This document shows positions 7,227-14,576 of a DNA stretch of 55,791 nucleotides, one piece after another (position 1 is the first letter of the stretch; each line of letters begins with the position of its first letter). The notes below the pieces were generated by a model. It worked only from the letters and a program-made list of their open reading frames with translations, did no database searches and was not told where the DNA came from. A program made the position numbers and the translations under genes. The stretch comes from an uncultured Acetatifactor sp. (lineage in GTDB: Bacteria; Bacillota; Clostridia; Lachnospirales; Lachnospiraceae). Where the stretch lies: positions 1-55,791 of the forward strand of contig CANPXL010000019.1 in assembly GCA_947586055.1 (NCBI GenBank). Direction: 5' to 3'.

Positions 7227-7307
7227 ACCTTTTAAGGACAACCGTGTTGCAGGGTGGGCTGACCTTTCATTTCATACTGAAATTTCGTATGAATGGAGGT
7301 GATGCCT

Positions 7308-7397
7308 ATGGGAAATCACTTTGATTTCAAAGATATGCTGACCTTTGGCATATTTCTTCTGGCGTTGCTTACATTTATCTTCAGCTTTTGTAAGTAA
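7308..7397 (+). CDS. Short hydrophobic peptide, putative type I toxin
   Basis: A 29-residue peptide made of a short polar head and one membrane helix (residues 11-27, LTFGIFLLALLTFIFSF), ending Cys-Lys. GGAGG lies 8 bases before this ATG; an in-frame ATG two codons earlier (7302) is too close to it. The ORF is followed at once by a terminator shared with a convergent antisense RNA gene. The layout equals the module at 3150-3534, but the peptide sequence differs, so they are separate type I toxin-antitoxin-like families. Function is inferred from architecture. Confidence 0.65.
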   Translation: MGNHFDFKDMLTFGIFLLALLTFIFSFCK

Positions 7398-7406
7398 GCC
7401 TACATA

Positions 7407-7451
7407 GAAAAACCACCCCTAAACTTTGACCGAGTGACGGGATGGTTTTTC
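7407..7451. terminator. Bidirectional terminator of toxin module 2
   Basis: GAAAAACCACCCC (7407-7419) pairs with GGGATGGTTTTTC (7439-7451) with one mismatch, giving a U-run on either strand. Confidence 0.8.
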
Positions 7452-7492
7452 TACCCAATTTGGTCAACCCACCTTGTGGGCGGTTGTTCCAT
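7407..7492 (-). ncRNA. Predicted antisense RNA antitoxin 2
   Basis: The minus-strand promoter at 7499-7526 would start a transcript near 7492, ending at the shared terminator near 7407, about 85-90 nt. It contains a small hairpin (CCGCCCACAAGGTGGG). No ORF is present. It meets the toxin mRNA tail to tail. Confidence 0.6.
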
Positions 7493-7498
7493 ACTTTT

Positions 7499-7526
7499 AG
7501 TATAATCGTTCCGGCGAAATTGTCAA
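7499..7526 (-). promoter_or_regulatory. Promoter of antisense RNA 2
   Basis: On the minus strand a consensus TTGACA (7521-7526) and TATACT (7499-7504) with a 16-bp spacer. It is among the strongest promoters in the window, as expected for an antitoxin RNA made in excess. Confidence 0.75.
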
Positions 7527-7538
7527 CCTTTTTCTCAT

Positions 7539-7581
7539 CCGCGCCAGCGCGGCTTTGCGAATGGCGCGGGCTGAACTGTTA
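7539..7581. repeat. Palindromic repeat, copy 1
   Basis: On the minus strand it begins TAACAGTTCAGCCCGCGCC, continues through CATTCGCAAAGCC and closes as CGCTGGCGCGG, so CGCGCCA and TGGCGCG can pair. It shares AACAGTTC[AG]GCCCGCG and CATTCGCAAAGCC with the copy at 46853, and its end with the copy at 22876-22959. It lies just downstream of the glycosidase stop codon. Confidence 0.65.
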
Positions 7582-7601
7582 CATATTTGACAAAATCCTC
7601 T

Positions 7602-8927
7602 CTACTTCAGGAACACAAACTCCTCCATCTCGCAGATGACCCTGCCCTCAAAGAAATTGCTCATCCACTCGTTCTTCGGCACGCCCAGCTCCGCCCGAAA
7701 AAACAGGCTGTGGCGTCCCGTCACCTTCTCTACTCTTCCCCGATAAATGCCGTCGCCAAGTCCGATCTCCACAGTCCCAATCTCGCGGTTTTCGTCGATC
7801 AGCACGTGCAGCCGTCCCCGGCAGCCCATTCCGACCACCTTCACCGCAAGCTCCATGGTCACCGTGGAATCGTCCTCTCCAAAATCAAAATACTTATACC
7901 CCAGAACGCAGCCGTCTGTGATCTGCGTCACCACCCGCCGGAACAGATCCTTTTCCGTCACAAAGCATCCCCCTGTCAGGACGCACGCGATCTCCGCCTT
8001 TACAGGTTCATAAGGCGTAAGGCTCTCTTCAAAGCCCAGCGATGTCATTTCCACGGCAGGGATCGTGCCGTCGGGAAGAATTTCGATCCTCTCCACACAG
8101 GCCCTTCTGGAAGAGATGGAACGGTTCGTCATCCGGTGATAAAAAATATACCACTGATCCCCGATCTTACAGATAGAACCGTGATCATTTCCCCCCGGAT
8201 AATCCACGCCGTTGTCAATGATATAGCCCCGGTAGGTAAAAGGCCCCGTGGGGGATTTTGAAGTGGCGTAAGCCAGCCTGCTTCCTCTTTTGGGCGAATA
8301 GATCAGATAGTAGGTGTCCCCGATCTTTCTGGGCGAACTTGCCTCAAAGAATCTGCTCTCCTCCGGCGCCTCCTCCCGGTCGTCGATCACATGACGTTTC
8401 AGACTTCCCGGAACCACCCTGTACATGGTTTCAGGATCCAACTCATTCATACAGGACTCCGTAAAGCCGTAATACACATATACCTTTCCGTCATCGTCCA
8501 CAAGAACGCCGGGATCGTTGTAAATCCCGTCGTCCCCCGCATCCTCCGGCGCGTACTCGTATGTAGACAGCAGCCGAAAGGGGCCTTCCGGGCGGTCGCT
8601 GACGCTGACGCATCCCTTCGAGCCTAAAATATAAGTAAACAGATAATATTTCCCGTCCTTCTCCACCACATCCGGCGCATAGAGCTCCCGGTCCGTATGG
8701 GTCACGCTCGTGGGATGATCCGTATCCGGCGCCGTCTGGAAGCTGTGTCCATGACAGGTCCAATGGTTTAAGTCGGATAAAGGCGCACTCCATACTTTCA
8801 GCTTGTAATCGCAGAAATCCGCGCATCCGTAGCGGTCATGAGACCCGTAAAGATACACCCTGTCTCCGAACTGTCTTGGTTCCCCGTCGGGAATATATTC
8901 CCAAAGGGGCAAAATCGGATTTGCCAT
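7602..8927 (-). CDS. Glycoside hydrolase family 43 with C-terminal CBM6-like domain
   Basis: A 441-residue intracellular glycosidase without signal peptide. The ATG at 8927 follows AGGGAGG; the longer frame to 9035 has no such signal. The five-bladed propeller of GH43 covers residues 1 to about 320. The likely catalytic base is the Asp in EYIPDGEP (near 14), followed by VYLYGSHD. The pKa-modulating Asp is in YNDPGVLVDDDG (near 137) and the general acid Glu in RFFEASSPRKIG (near 195). The C-terminus from about 330 (GYKYFDFGEDDS, IGTVEIG, RHSLFFRAELG) resembles a CBM6-type beta-sandwich. Family members are xylosidases and arabinofuranosidases acting on plant hemicellulose fragments. No transporter gene is adjacent. 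Confidence 0.88.
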   Translation of the reverse strand: MANPILPLWEYIPDGEPRQFGDRVYLYGSHDRYGCADFCDYKLKVWSAPLSDLNHWTCHGHSFQTAPDTDHPTSVTHTDRELYAPDVVEKDGKYYLFTYILGSKGCVSVSDRPEGPFRLLSTYEYAPEDAGDDGIYNDPGVLVDDDGKVYVYYGFTESCMNELDPETMYRVVPGSLKRHVIDDREEAPEESRFFEASSPRKIGDTYYLIYSPKRGSRLAYATSKSPTGPFTYRGYIIDNGVDYPGGNDHGSICKIGDQWYIFYHRMTNRSISSRRACVERIEILPDGTIPAVEMTSLGFEESLTPYEPVKAEIACVLTGGCFVTEKDLFRRVVTQITDGCVLGYKYFDFGEDDSTVTMELAVKVVGMGCRGRLHVLIDENREIGTVEIGLGDGIYRGRVEKVTGRHSLFFRAELGVPKNEWMSNFFEGRVICEMEEFVFLK

Positions 8928-8971
8928 AATTTTTTCCTCCCTGTATCGATTCTGTTTGCCAGCCGTTCTTT

Positions 8972-9023
8972 GCACAGGTACACGGCAAGTGTCCCCTGCA
9001 TGCTGCCTGTACGCCACCTGTGC
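8972..9023. promoter_or_regulatory. Inverted repeat upstream of the GH43 gene
   Basis: GCACAGGT and ACCTGTGC close a 52-bp dyad, and further pairing is possible inside (GTACAGGC with GCCGTGTAC). On the minus strand it lies between a TATATAG box and the ribosome binding site, so it would sit in the leader. It could be an operator or a leader hairpin; no known motif is matched. Confidence 0.4.
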
Positions 9024-9040
9024 ACTATATAGCAAAAGGA

Positions 9041-9077
9041 GGGCTTCCGCCGACAGCTCTTACATCGGCGGAAGCCC
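9041..9077. terminator. Terminator after the GGGtGRT operon
   Basis: A perfect 13-bp stem (GGGCTTCCGCCGA at 9041-9053, TCGGCGGAAGCCC at 9065-9077) followed on the minus strand by CCTCCTTTTGC. It ends the two-gene transcript whose last stop codon is at 9116. Confidence 0.8.
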
Positions 9078-9115
9078 TTGAAAATCATCGCCTTTTAGAA
9101 CTTCCAATCGTCTCT

Positions 9116-10126
9116 TTAGAAACGATTTGCCTTCGCCGCTTCCTCAATGGAAACAGCCACAGCCACGGTAGCGCCTACCATGGGGTTGTTGCCCATTCCG
9201 ATCAGGCCCATCATCTCAACGTGAGCGGGAACGGAGGAAGAACCTGCAAACTGTGCGTCGGAATGCATACGTCCCAGCGTATCGGTAAATCCGTAGGAAG
9301 CGGGACCTGCAGCCATGTTGTCAGGATGCAGCGTACGTCCGGTTCCGCCGCCGGAAGCAACAGAGAAGTACTTCTTACCTGCCTCTGTCCTCTCCTTCTT
9401 GTAGGTTCCCGCAACAGGGTGCTGGAACCGGGTAGGATTGGTGGAGTTGCCGGTGATGGAAACGTCCACATTCTCTTTCCACATGATGGCAACGCCCTCG
9501 GGAACGGAATTTGCGCCGTAGCAGTTCACCTTGGAGCGAAGGCCCTCGGAGTAGGAAATACGCTCGATTTCCTTTACGGTATTGGTATAGGGATCATACT
9601 CGGTCTCCACAAAGGTAAACCCGTTAATGCGGGAGATAATCTTTGCGGCGTCCTTGCCGAGACCGTTCAGGATAACGCGCAGCGACTTCTGACGCACTTT
9701 GTTTGCCTTCTCGGCGATACCGATCGCGCCCTCAGCGGCTGCAAAGGACTCATGGCCTGCCAGGAAGCAGAAGCAGTCGGTATCCTCCTCCAGCAGCATC
9801 TTGCCCAGATTTCCGTGTCCCAGGCCTACCTTACGGGTATCCGCAACGGAACCGGGAATGCAGAACGCCTGAAGCCCCTCTCCGATGGCGGCAGCCGCCT
9901 CGGAAGCCTTTCTCGCGCCCTTTTTGATGGCAATGGCGGCGCCCACGGTATAAGCCCAGCATGCGTTCTCAAAGCAGATGGGCTGAATCTTCTTTACCTG
10001 ATCGTAAACGTTCAGGCCGGCGTCCTTGGTAATCTTCTCCGCTTCTTCGATAGAGGAGATACCATAGCTCTTTAATACTTCGTTGATCTTATCGATACGT
10101 CTTTCATATGATTCAAATAAAGCCAT
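9116..10126 (-). CDS. GGGtGRT protein
   Basis: A 336-residue soluble protein carrying the family-naming motif SVASGGGTGRTLHPDNMAAG (about residues 258-277). A methionine-glycine-rich C-terminus follows (EMMGLIGMGNNPMVGATV). Other conserved stretches are GLGHGNLGKMLLEEDTDCFCFLAGHESFAAAEGAIG, seen in pieces around 100-135. The biochemical role of the family is not known to me. It is 22 bp downstream of a NifU-like Fe-S scaffold gene, and this pairing argues for a role linked to iron-sulfur chemistry or a redox cofactor. The start has a strong GGAGG site. Confidence 0.85.
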   Translation of the reverse strand: MALFESYERRIDKINEVLKSYGISSIEEAEKITKDAGLNVYDQVKKIQPICFENACWAYTVGAAIAIKKGARKASEAAAAIGEGLQAFCIPGSVADTRKVGLGHGNLGKMLLEEDTDCFCFLAGHESFAAAEGAIGIAEKANKVRQKSLRVILNGLGKDAAKIISRINGFTFVETEYDPYTNTVKEIERISYSEGLRSKVNCYGANSVPEGVAIMWKENVDVSITGNSTNPTRFQHPVAGTYKKERTEAGKKYFSVASGGGTGRTLHPDNMAAGPASYGFTDTLGRMHSDAQFAGSSSVPAHVEMMGLIGMGNNPMVGATVAVAVSIEEAAKANRF

Positions 10127-10147
10127 TTTTCCTGTCCTCCTTCATCC

Positions 10148-10840
10148 TTATTCTTTTCTGGGATCGATGATCTTAACGGCATCGTCCACACGGCCGTACT
10201 GGCCCTTCGCCTTTTCCCATGCGGTGTTGGGATCGTCGCCCTTCTTGATGAAGTCGGTCATCTTTCCAAGGCTCACGAACTGATAACCGATGATCTGATC
10301 GTCCTTGTCCAGAGCGATACCGGTTACATAACCCTCAGCCATCTCCAGATAACGGGGCCCCTTCGCCAGCGTACCGTACATGGTACCCACCTGGCTTCTC
10401 AGGCCCTTGCCCAGATCCTCCAGCCCTGCGCCCACAGGAAGTCCTTCCTCGGAGAATGCGCTCTGGGAACGGCCGTACACGATCTGCAGGAACAGTTCTC
10501 TCATGGCGGTGTTGATGGCGTCGCATACCAAGTCGGTGTTGAGCGCCTCCATTACGGTAAGGCCGGGAAGAATTTCAGCCGCCATAGCCGCGGAATGAGT
10601 CATGCCGGAACAGCCGATGGTCTCTACCAGCGCTTCCTGAATGATGCCTTCTTTTACGTTCAGGGACAGCTTGCACGCACCCTGCTGGGGAGCGCACCAG
10701 CCCACACCATGTGTGAAGCCGGAAATATCTTCCACTTTCTTGGCCTGAACCCATTTCGCTTCTTCGGGAATGGGTGCGCAGCCATGATGTACGCCCTGAG
10801 CTACCGGGCACATTTCTTCAACTTCCTTTGAATAAATCAT
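10148..10840 (-). CDS. NifU-like iron-sulfur cluster scaffold family protein
   Basis: A 230-residue protein related to the NifU/IscU N-terminal scaffold. The ATG at 10840 follows AAGGAG; an upstream in-frame start at 10885 lacks a site. Cysteines occur at MCPVAQGVHHGCAP (near 10 and 20), GWCAPQQGACKLSL (near 47 and 54), ETIGCSGMTHSAAMA (near 74) and NTDLVCDAINTAM, the spacing of cluster ligands in IscU-like proteins. It is longer than IscU (about 130 aa). It forms an operon with the downstream GGGtGRT gene; likely partners are a cysteine desulfurase and recipient Fe-S enzymes elsewhere. Confidence 0.78.
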   Translation of the reverse strand: MIYSKEVEEMCPVAQGVHHGCAPIPEEAKWVQAKKVEDISGFTHGVGWCAPQQGACKLSLNVKEGIIQEALVETIGCSGMTHSAAMAAEILPGLTVMEALNTDLVCDAINTAMRELFLQIVYGRSQSAFSEEGLPVGAGLEDLGKGLRSQVGTMYGTLAKGPRYLEMAEGYVTGIALDKDDQIIGYQFVSLGKMTDFIKKGDDPNTAWEKAKGQYGRVDDAVKIIDPRKE

Positions 10841-10961
10841 GTGAAATCTCCTTTCAATATGTAGATACGCTATTATTTCATCCATGCAAATGACAAAATA
10901 ATATCATTCGCGTACATTCTCTCATATTTGAGACAAAAAATCCAGTATAATTTGCAAAAAG

Positions 10962-11765
10962 TTACGCCAATATCATCCTGTCGTTCGCAAATTCATCCCC
11001 GCTCACCTCTTCAAATCTGGCCAGCAGATCCTTAACGTGCAGATTTTTCTTTTCTTCCCCGGACACATCGTAAATCACTTTGCCCTCGTGCATCATAACC
11101 AGCCGGTTTCCGTGGGCGATGGCGTCCTTCATGTTGTGGGTCACCATCATGGCCGTCAGTTTGTTTTCCGAGATGATCTTATCGCTGATCTCCAGCACCT
11201 TGGCGGCGGTTTTGGGATCCAGCGCCGCGGTGTGTTCGTCCAGCAGCAACAGCTTCGGATGCTTCATGGACGCCATGAGAAGGGTGATCGCCTGACGCTG
11301 CCCGCCGGAAAGCAGGCCAACCTTGCTGGTCATACGGTCCTCAAGACCAAGTCCCAGCGCGGCCAGCTTCTCATGAAAGATTTCCTTTTCCCGTTTCGTG
11401 ATGCCCCACTTTAAAGTTCTTCGCTGCCCTCTGCGGCATGCGATAGCCAGATTTTCCTCTATGTCCATAGTGGAAGCGGTGCCCGTCATGGGATCCTGAA
11501 ATACCCTGCCAAGATAAACGGCGCGCCTGTACTCCGGCAAACCTGTGACGTCTGTTCCGTCAATGATGATGCGGCCGCCGTCTATGGGCCACACACCGGC
11601 GATGGCATTCAGGGTGGTGGACTTACCGGCCCCGTTCCCGCCGATGACGGTAACGAAATCCCCGGGCTCCAGCTTCAGGTTCACGCCGTCCAGCGCCACC
11701 TTCTCGTTGATGGTCCCCCTGTTAAAAATTTTATGTACATCGTTGATTTCTAATGCACAGGCCAT
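10962..11765 (-). CDS. ABC transporter ATP-binding protein (TrpZ-type)
   Basis: A 267-residue ATPase with Walker A GGNGAGKSTT (near residues 42-51), signature LSGGQRQA (near 153), Walker B LLLLDEHTAALD (near 173) and the switch His in MVTHNM. The start codon directly abuts the permease stop codon (TGA then ATG), so translation is coupled. It energises the importer formed with the permease and lipoprotein upstream. The branched-chain-type permease and PF04392-type binding protein are the combination found in TrpXYZ-like aromatic or other amino-acid importers. Confidence 0.88.
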   Translation of the reverse strand: MACALEINDVHKIFNRGTINEKVALDGVNLKLEPGDFVTVIGGNGAGKSTTLNAIAGVWPIDGGRIIIDGTDVTGLPEYRRAVYLGRVFQDPMTGTASTMDIEENLAIACRRGQRRTLKWGITKREKEIFHEKLAALGLGLEDRMTSKVGLLSGGQRQAITLLMASMKHPKLLLLDEHTAALDPKTAAKVLEISDKIISENKLTAMMVTHNMKDAIAHGNRLVMMHEGKVIYDVSGEEKKNLHVKDLLARFEEVSGDEFANDRMILA

Positions 11766-12710
11766 TCATGCCACCCCCTTTTTTGTGTTTCTCTTCTCTT
11801 TCAGATAAGGGATCGCAAGGAAAATTGCCACAACGACGGCTGAGAACAGCTTCATGTTCTCGGAAGGCATCTTCAGCCACAGGACAAACTGGTATACCAT
11901 ATAGTATATGACCGCCCCCAGGATCACCGCCGTGAGCGTGAATGCAAACGCAAGCTTTCTGCGGCTTGCGAACTTTCCGAACAGCACCTCGCCGATGATC
12001 ACCGCCGCCAGCCCGATCACAATGGCGCCCCGGCCCATATTAATGTCGGCTGCGCCCTGAAACTGGGCGTAAATACCGCCGCTCAGCCCCACAAGTCCAT
12101 TGGAGAGCATCAGCGCCAGCACCTTGATAAAGCCGGTATTGATCCCCTGCGCTCTGGCCATGTTGGCGTTGCATCCGGTCGCCCTGATGGCGTGCCCCAG
12201 CTCCGTGCCGAAGAACCAGTACAAAATCGCCACCAACACAAGCAGAAACGCCACCATGCCAAGGAAGAACAGAAGCTTTTTTGCCGTCGTGCCCTCGGTC
12301 ACATAACGCAGAGACGCTACCAGCGGGTATTTGTCCACGCTGACGGGCTGGTTCGATTTTCCAAGGATCATCAGGTTCACGGAATACAGAGAAATCTGAG
12401 TCAGGATACTGGCCAGGATTCCCGGGATGCCAAGCAGTGTGTTCAAAAGCCCCGTGGCAAGCCCTCCCAGCATCCCAGCAAGAAAAGCGGCGGGAAGGGT
12501 CAAAACGGGCGAGACGCCCCCGCGGATCATCATGACGGCCACAGCCGCTCCTGTTGCGATGGAACCGTCCACCGTCAGATCTGGAAAGTCAAGCAGCCGG
12601 AAAGTGATATATACTCCCAGCGCCATAACGCCCCATATCATACCCTGAGCAATGGAACCCGGAAAAGCTCTGAGCAGAGCAAGGGGATTCAATGTCATCA
12701 AACACAGCAT
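11766..12710 (-). CDS. ABC transporter permease, branched-chain type (TrpY-like)
   Basis: A 314-residue integral membrane protein with about eight to nine hydrophobic helices and the BPD_transp_2 fold. The ATG at 12710 is six bases after AGGAGG; the longer frame to 12743 would place the start before this site. Conserved features are the N-terminal GMIWGVMALGVYITFRLLDF with LTVDGSI, and the cytoplasmic-loop-like GHAIRATGCNANMARAQGIN (about residues 194-213). It forms the membrane channel for the substrate delivered by the lipoprotein encoded upstream. Confidence 0.85.
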   Translation of the reverse strand: MLCLMTLNPLALLRAFPGSIAQGMIWGVMALGVYITFRLLDFPDLTVDGSIATGAAVAVMMIRGGVSPVLTLPAAFLAGMLGGLATGLLNTLLGIPGILASILTQISLYSVNLMILGKSNQPVSVDKYPLVASLRYVTEGTTAKKLLFFLGMVAFLLVLVAILYWFFGTELGHAIRATGCNANMARAQGINTGFIKVLALMLSNGLVGLSGGIYAQFQGAADINMGRGAIVIGLAAVIIGEVLFGKFASRRKLAFAFTLTAVILGAVIYYMVYQFVLWLKMPSENMKLFSAVVVAIFLAIPYLKEKRNTKKGVA

Positions 12711-12778
12711 CTTGCGCCTCCTTGTCACGGTAATCCGCCGCATCCTGTCGGAGCAGAACAGAAAACCTCCGCCGGGTC

Positions 12779-13750
12779 TTATTCTTCGCTTACAATGGCC
12801 TCGTATCCTTCCGGAATCGTGACGCCAAGCTTCTCACAGATCTCGGGATTATACTTTTGGGTCACATTGGGTGCAAAACGCACATCCATCTCTTTAATGT
12901 CCTTGCCCTCGACGAGGATCTCGTAAGCCATCTCGCCGGTGGTCTTTCCAAGCTCATAGTAATCGATGGACAGCGTGGCGACGCCGCAGCCGCCGCAGAT
13001 CCCTTCCTCGCCCGCGATCACGGGCACCTTTGCGGGAACCACAATGTTATAGATGGTTTCCGTCACATTGGCCAGCGTGTTGTCGGTGGGAATGTAGAGA
13101 ACGTCGCACTCTTGTGCCGCAGTAGTCACAACGGACTGCACCTCGTTGGTGTCGGCGATTCCGTAGTAACGATAGGAAACATTGTCATCGTCCAGCGCCT
13201 TGCTGAACAATTTGATCTGATAGTCGGAATTGGGCTCCGCCGTGCAGTACAAAAGTCCTACCATCTTCACGTCCGGAAACAGCTCCAGCAGCATGTCCTC
13301 CTGCCGGTCGATGGGCGCAAGATCGGAGGTCCCGGAAATGTTTCTGCCCGTGGAACCGGTCCAGTCGGAGATTTCAAGCGCGGTGGCGTAATCGGTGATG
13401 GAAGTTCCCAGAATGGGGATACTGGTAGTCGCCGCCGCTGCGCTCTGCAGGGGCGTGGTGGCATTTGCAAGGATCAGGTCAACGCCGTCGGACACAAAGC
13501 CGTTGCAGATGGTCGCCGCCACATTCTGGTCGTTCTGCGCGTTCTCAAGGTAGAAGGTCACCTTGTCCTCTCCCAGTTTCTCCGTCAGCGCGTCCTGAAA
13601 TCCCTTCGTCGCCTCGTCCAGCGCGGGATGCTCTACCAGCTGACAGATTCCGATCCTGTAGCCTTCGCCGGCGCCCTCTTCGCCGCAGCCGCTCAGAGCA
13701 GTCGCCGCCAGCACGGCCGCAAACAATACGGATGCAATTTTCTTCTTCAT
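12779..13750 (-). CDS. ABC transporter substrate-binding lipoprotein (TrpX-like, PF04392)
   Basis: A 323-residue exported lipoprotein. The signal peptide MKKKIASVLFAAVLAATA ends in the lipobox LSGC (Cys near 21), so it is anchored to the outer face of the membrane. The mature part matches the ABC_sub_bind fold: IGICQLVEHPALDEATKGF (near 33-51), LILANATTPLQSAAAAT (near 92), IPILGTSITDYATAL, VGLLYCTAEPNSDYQ. It is the first gene of the importer and has its own promoter. The ligand is probably a hydrophobic or aromatic amino acid, by family only. Confidence 0.87.
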   Translation of the reverse strand: MKKKIASVLFAAVLAATALSGCGEEGAGEGYRIGICQLVEHPALDEATKGFQDALTEKLGEDKVTFYLENAQNDQNVAATICNGFVSDGVDLILANATTPLQSAAAATTSIPILGTSITDYATALEISDWTGSTGRNISGTSDLAPIDRQEDMLLELFPDVKMVGLLYCTAEPNSDYQIKLFSKALDDDNVSYRYYGIADTNEVQSVVTTAAQECDVLYIPTDNTLANVTETIYNIVVPAKVPVIAGEEGICGGCGVATLSIDYYELGKTTGEMAYEILVEGKDIKEMDVRFAPNVTQKYNPEICEKLGVTIPEGYEAIVSEE

Positions 13751-13814
13751 GATGTTTTCCTCCCTACTGTGTTTTAAATATAAATCCTTTATTCAAAATA
13801 CCGACTCTTTTCTT

Positions 13815-13843
13815 ACTATACTCTATTCTTCCGCTTTCGTCAA
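13815..13843 (-). promoter_or_regulatory. Promoter of the TrpXYZ-like operon
   Basis: On the minus strand TTGACG (13838-13843), 17-bp spacer, TATAGT (13815-13820). It lies between the stop of the hexapeptide gene and the lipoprotein start at 13750. Confidence 0.7.
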
Positions 13844-13854
13844 TGCCCGGGCCG

Positions 13855-14520
13855 TCACGCTCTCGGGACAATATGTCCGCCGTCCTTATAAATGTGTCCC
13901 GCCGGAATTACGCCACGGACGCAGGATGTGGGATAGACGCTGCCGTGTCTCCCGACGACGGTGCCGGGATTTAAGACGCTGTTACATCCGATCTCAACAA
14001 AATCTCCCAGCATTGCCCCCATCTTTTTCAGTCCCGTCTCGATGCAGTCTCCTTCGCCTTTCACCGTGACAAGGGTTTTATCGCTCTTTACGTTGGAAGT
14101 GATGGAGCCTGCGCCCATGTGGGCCCGAAAGCCCAGAATGCTGTCTCCCACATAATTGTAATGGGGCACCTGCACCCTATTGAACAACACCACGTTTTTC
14201 AGCTCCGTGGAGTTCCCCACCACGGCCTTCTTTCCCACGATGGCGTTTCCGCGCACAAAGGCGCAGTGGCGGATCTCGGCTTCCTCATCCACGATCAGTG
14301 GGCCGTTCAGGCAGGCGGAAGGCGCTATCTTTGCGTTCCTCGCCACCCAGATCTGCTCGCCCCTTTCCTCAAAGATATCCTTTGGCAGCCTTTGACCCAG
14401 CTCTACGATAAAGTCATGGATCTTCGGCAGCGCTTCCCATGGATACAGGATCCCTTCAAACAGCTTTGCCGCAATCGTCTCGTTCAGATCATACAATTCC
14501 GCAACCGTGATGTCTTTCAT
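13855..14520 (-). CDS. Left-handed beta-helix (hexapeptide repeat) acyl/nucleotidyltransferase-like protein
   Basis: A 221-residue protein whose central part is a left-handed beta-helix. Hexapeptide-like turns run from about residue 60 (IWVARNAKIAPSACL, PLIVDEEAEIRHCAFV, NAIVGKKAVVGNSTEL) and again near 165-200 (IGCNSVLNPGTVVGRHGSV). The insertion NYVGDSILGFRAHMGAGSI resembles the GlmU C-terminal acetyltransferase domain. No N-terminal nucleotidyltransferase domain is present. It closes the five-gene run that begins with argH. The substrate is unknown; UDP-sugar acyltransfer is the closest precedent. Confidence 0.8.
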   Translation of the reverse strand: MKDITVAELYDLNETIAAKLFEGILYPWEALPKIHDFIVELGQRLPKDIFEERGEQIWVARNAKIAPSACLNGPLIVDEEAEIRHCAFVRGNAIVGKKAVVGNSTELKNVVLFNRVQVPHYNYVGDSILGFRAHMGAGSITSNVKSDKTLVTVKGEGDCIETGLKKMGAMLGDFVEIGCNSVLNPGTVVGRHGSVYPTSCVRGVIPAGHIYKDGGHIVPRA

Positions 14521-14576
14521 TTCATGCCTCCCTGAAGATTAGTCATTTCCTTTTTCCCCGCAGGCAGCGCCCCGCG

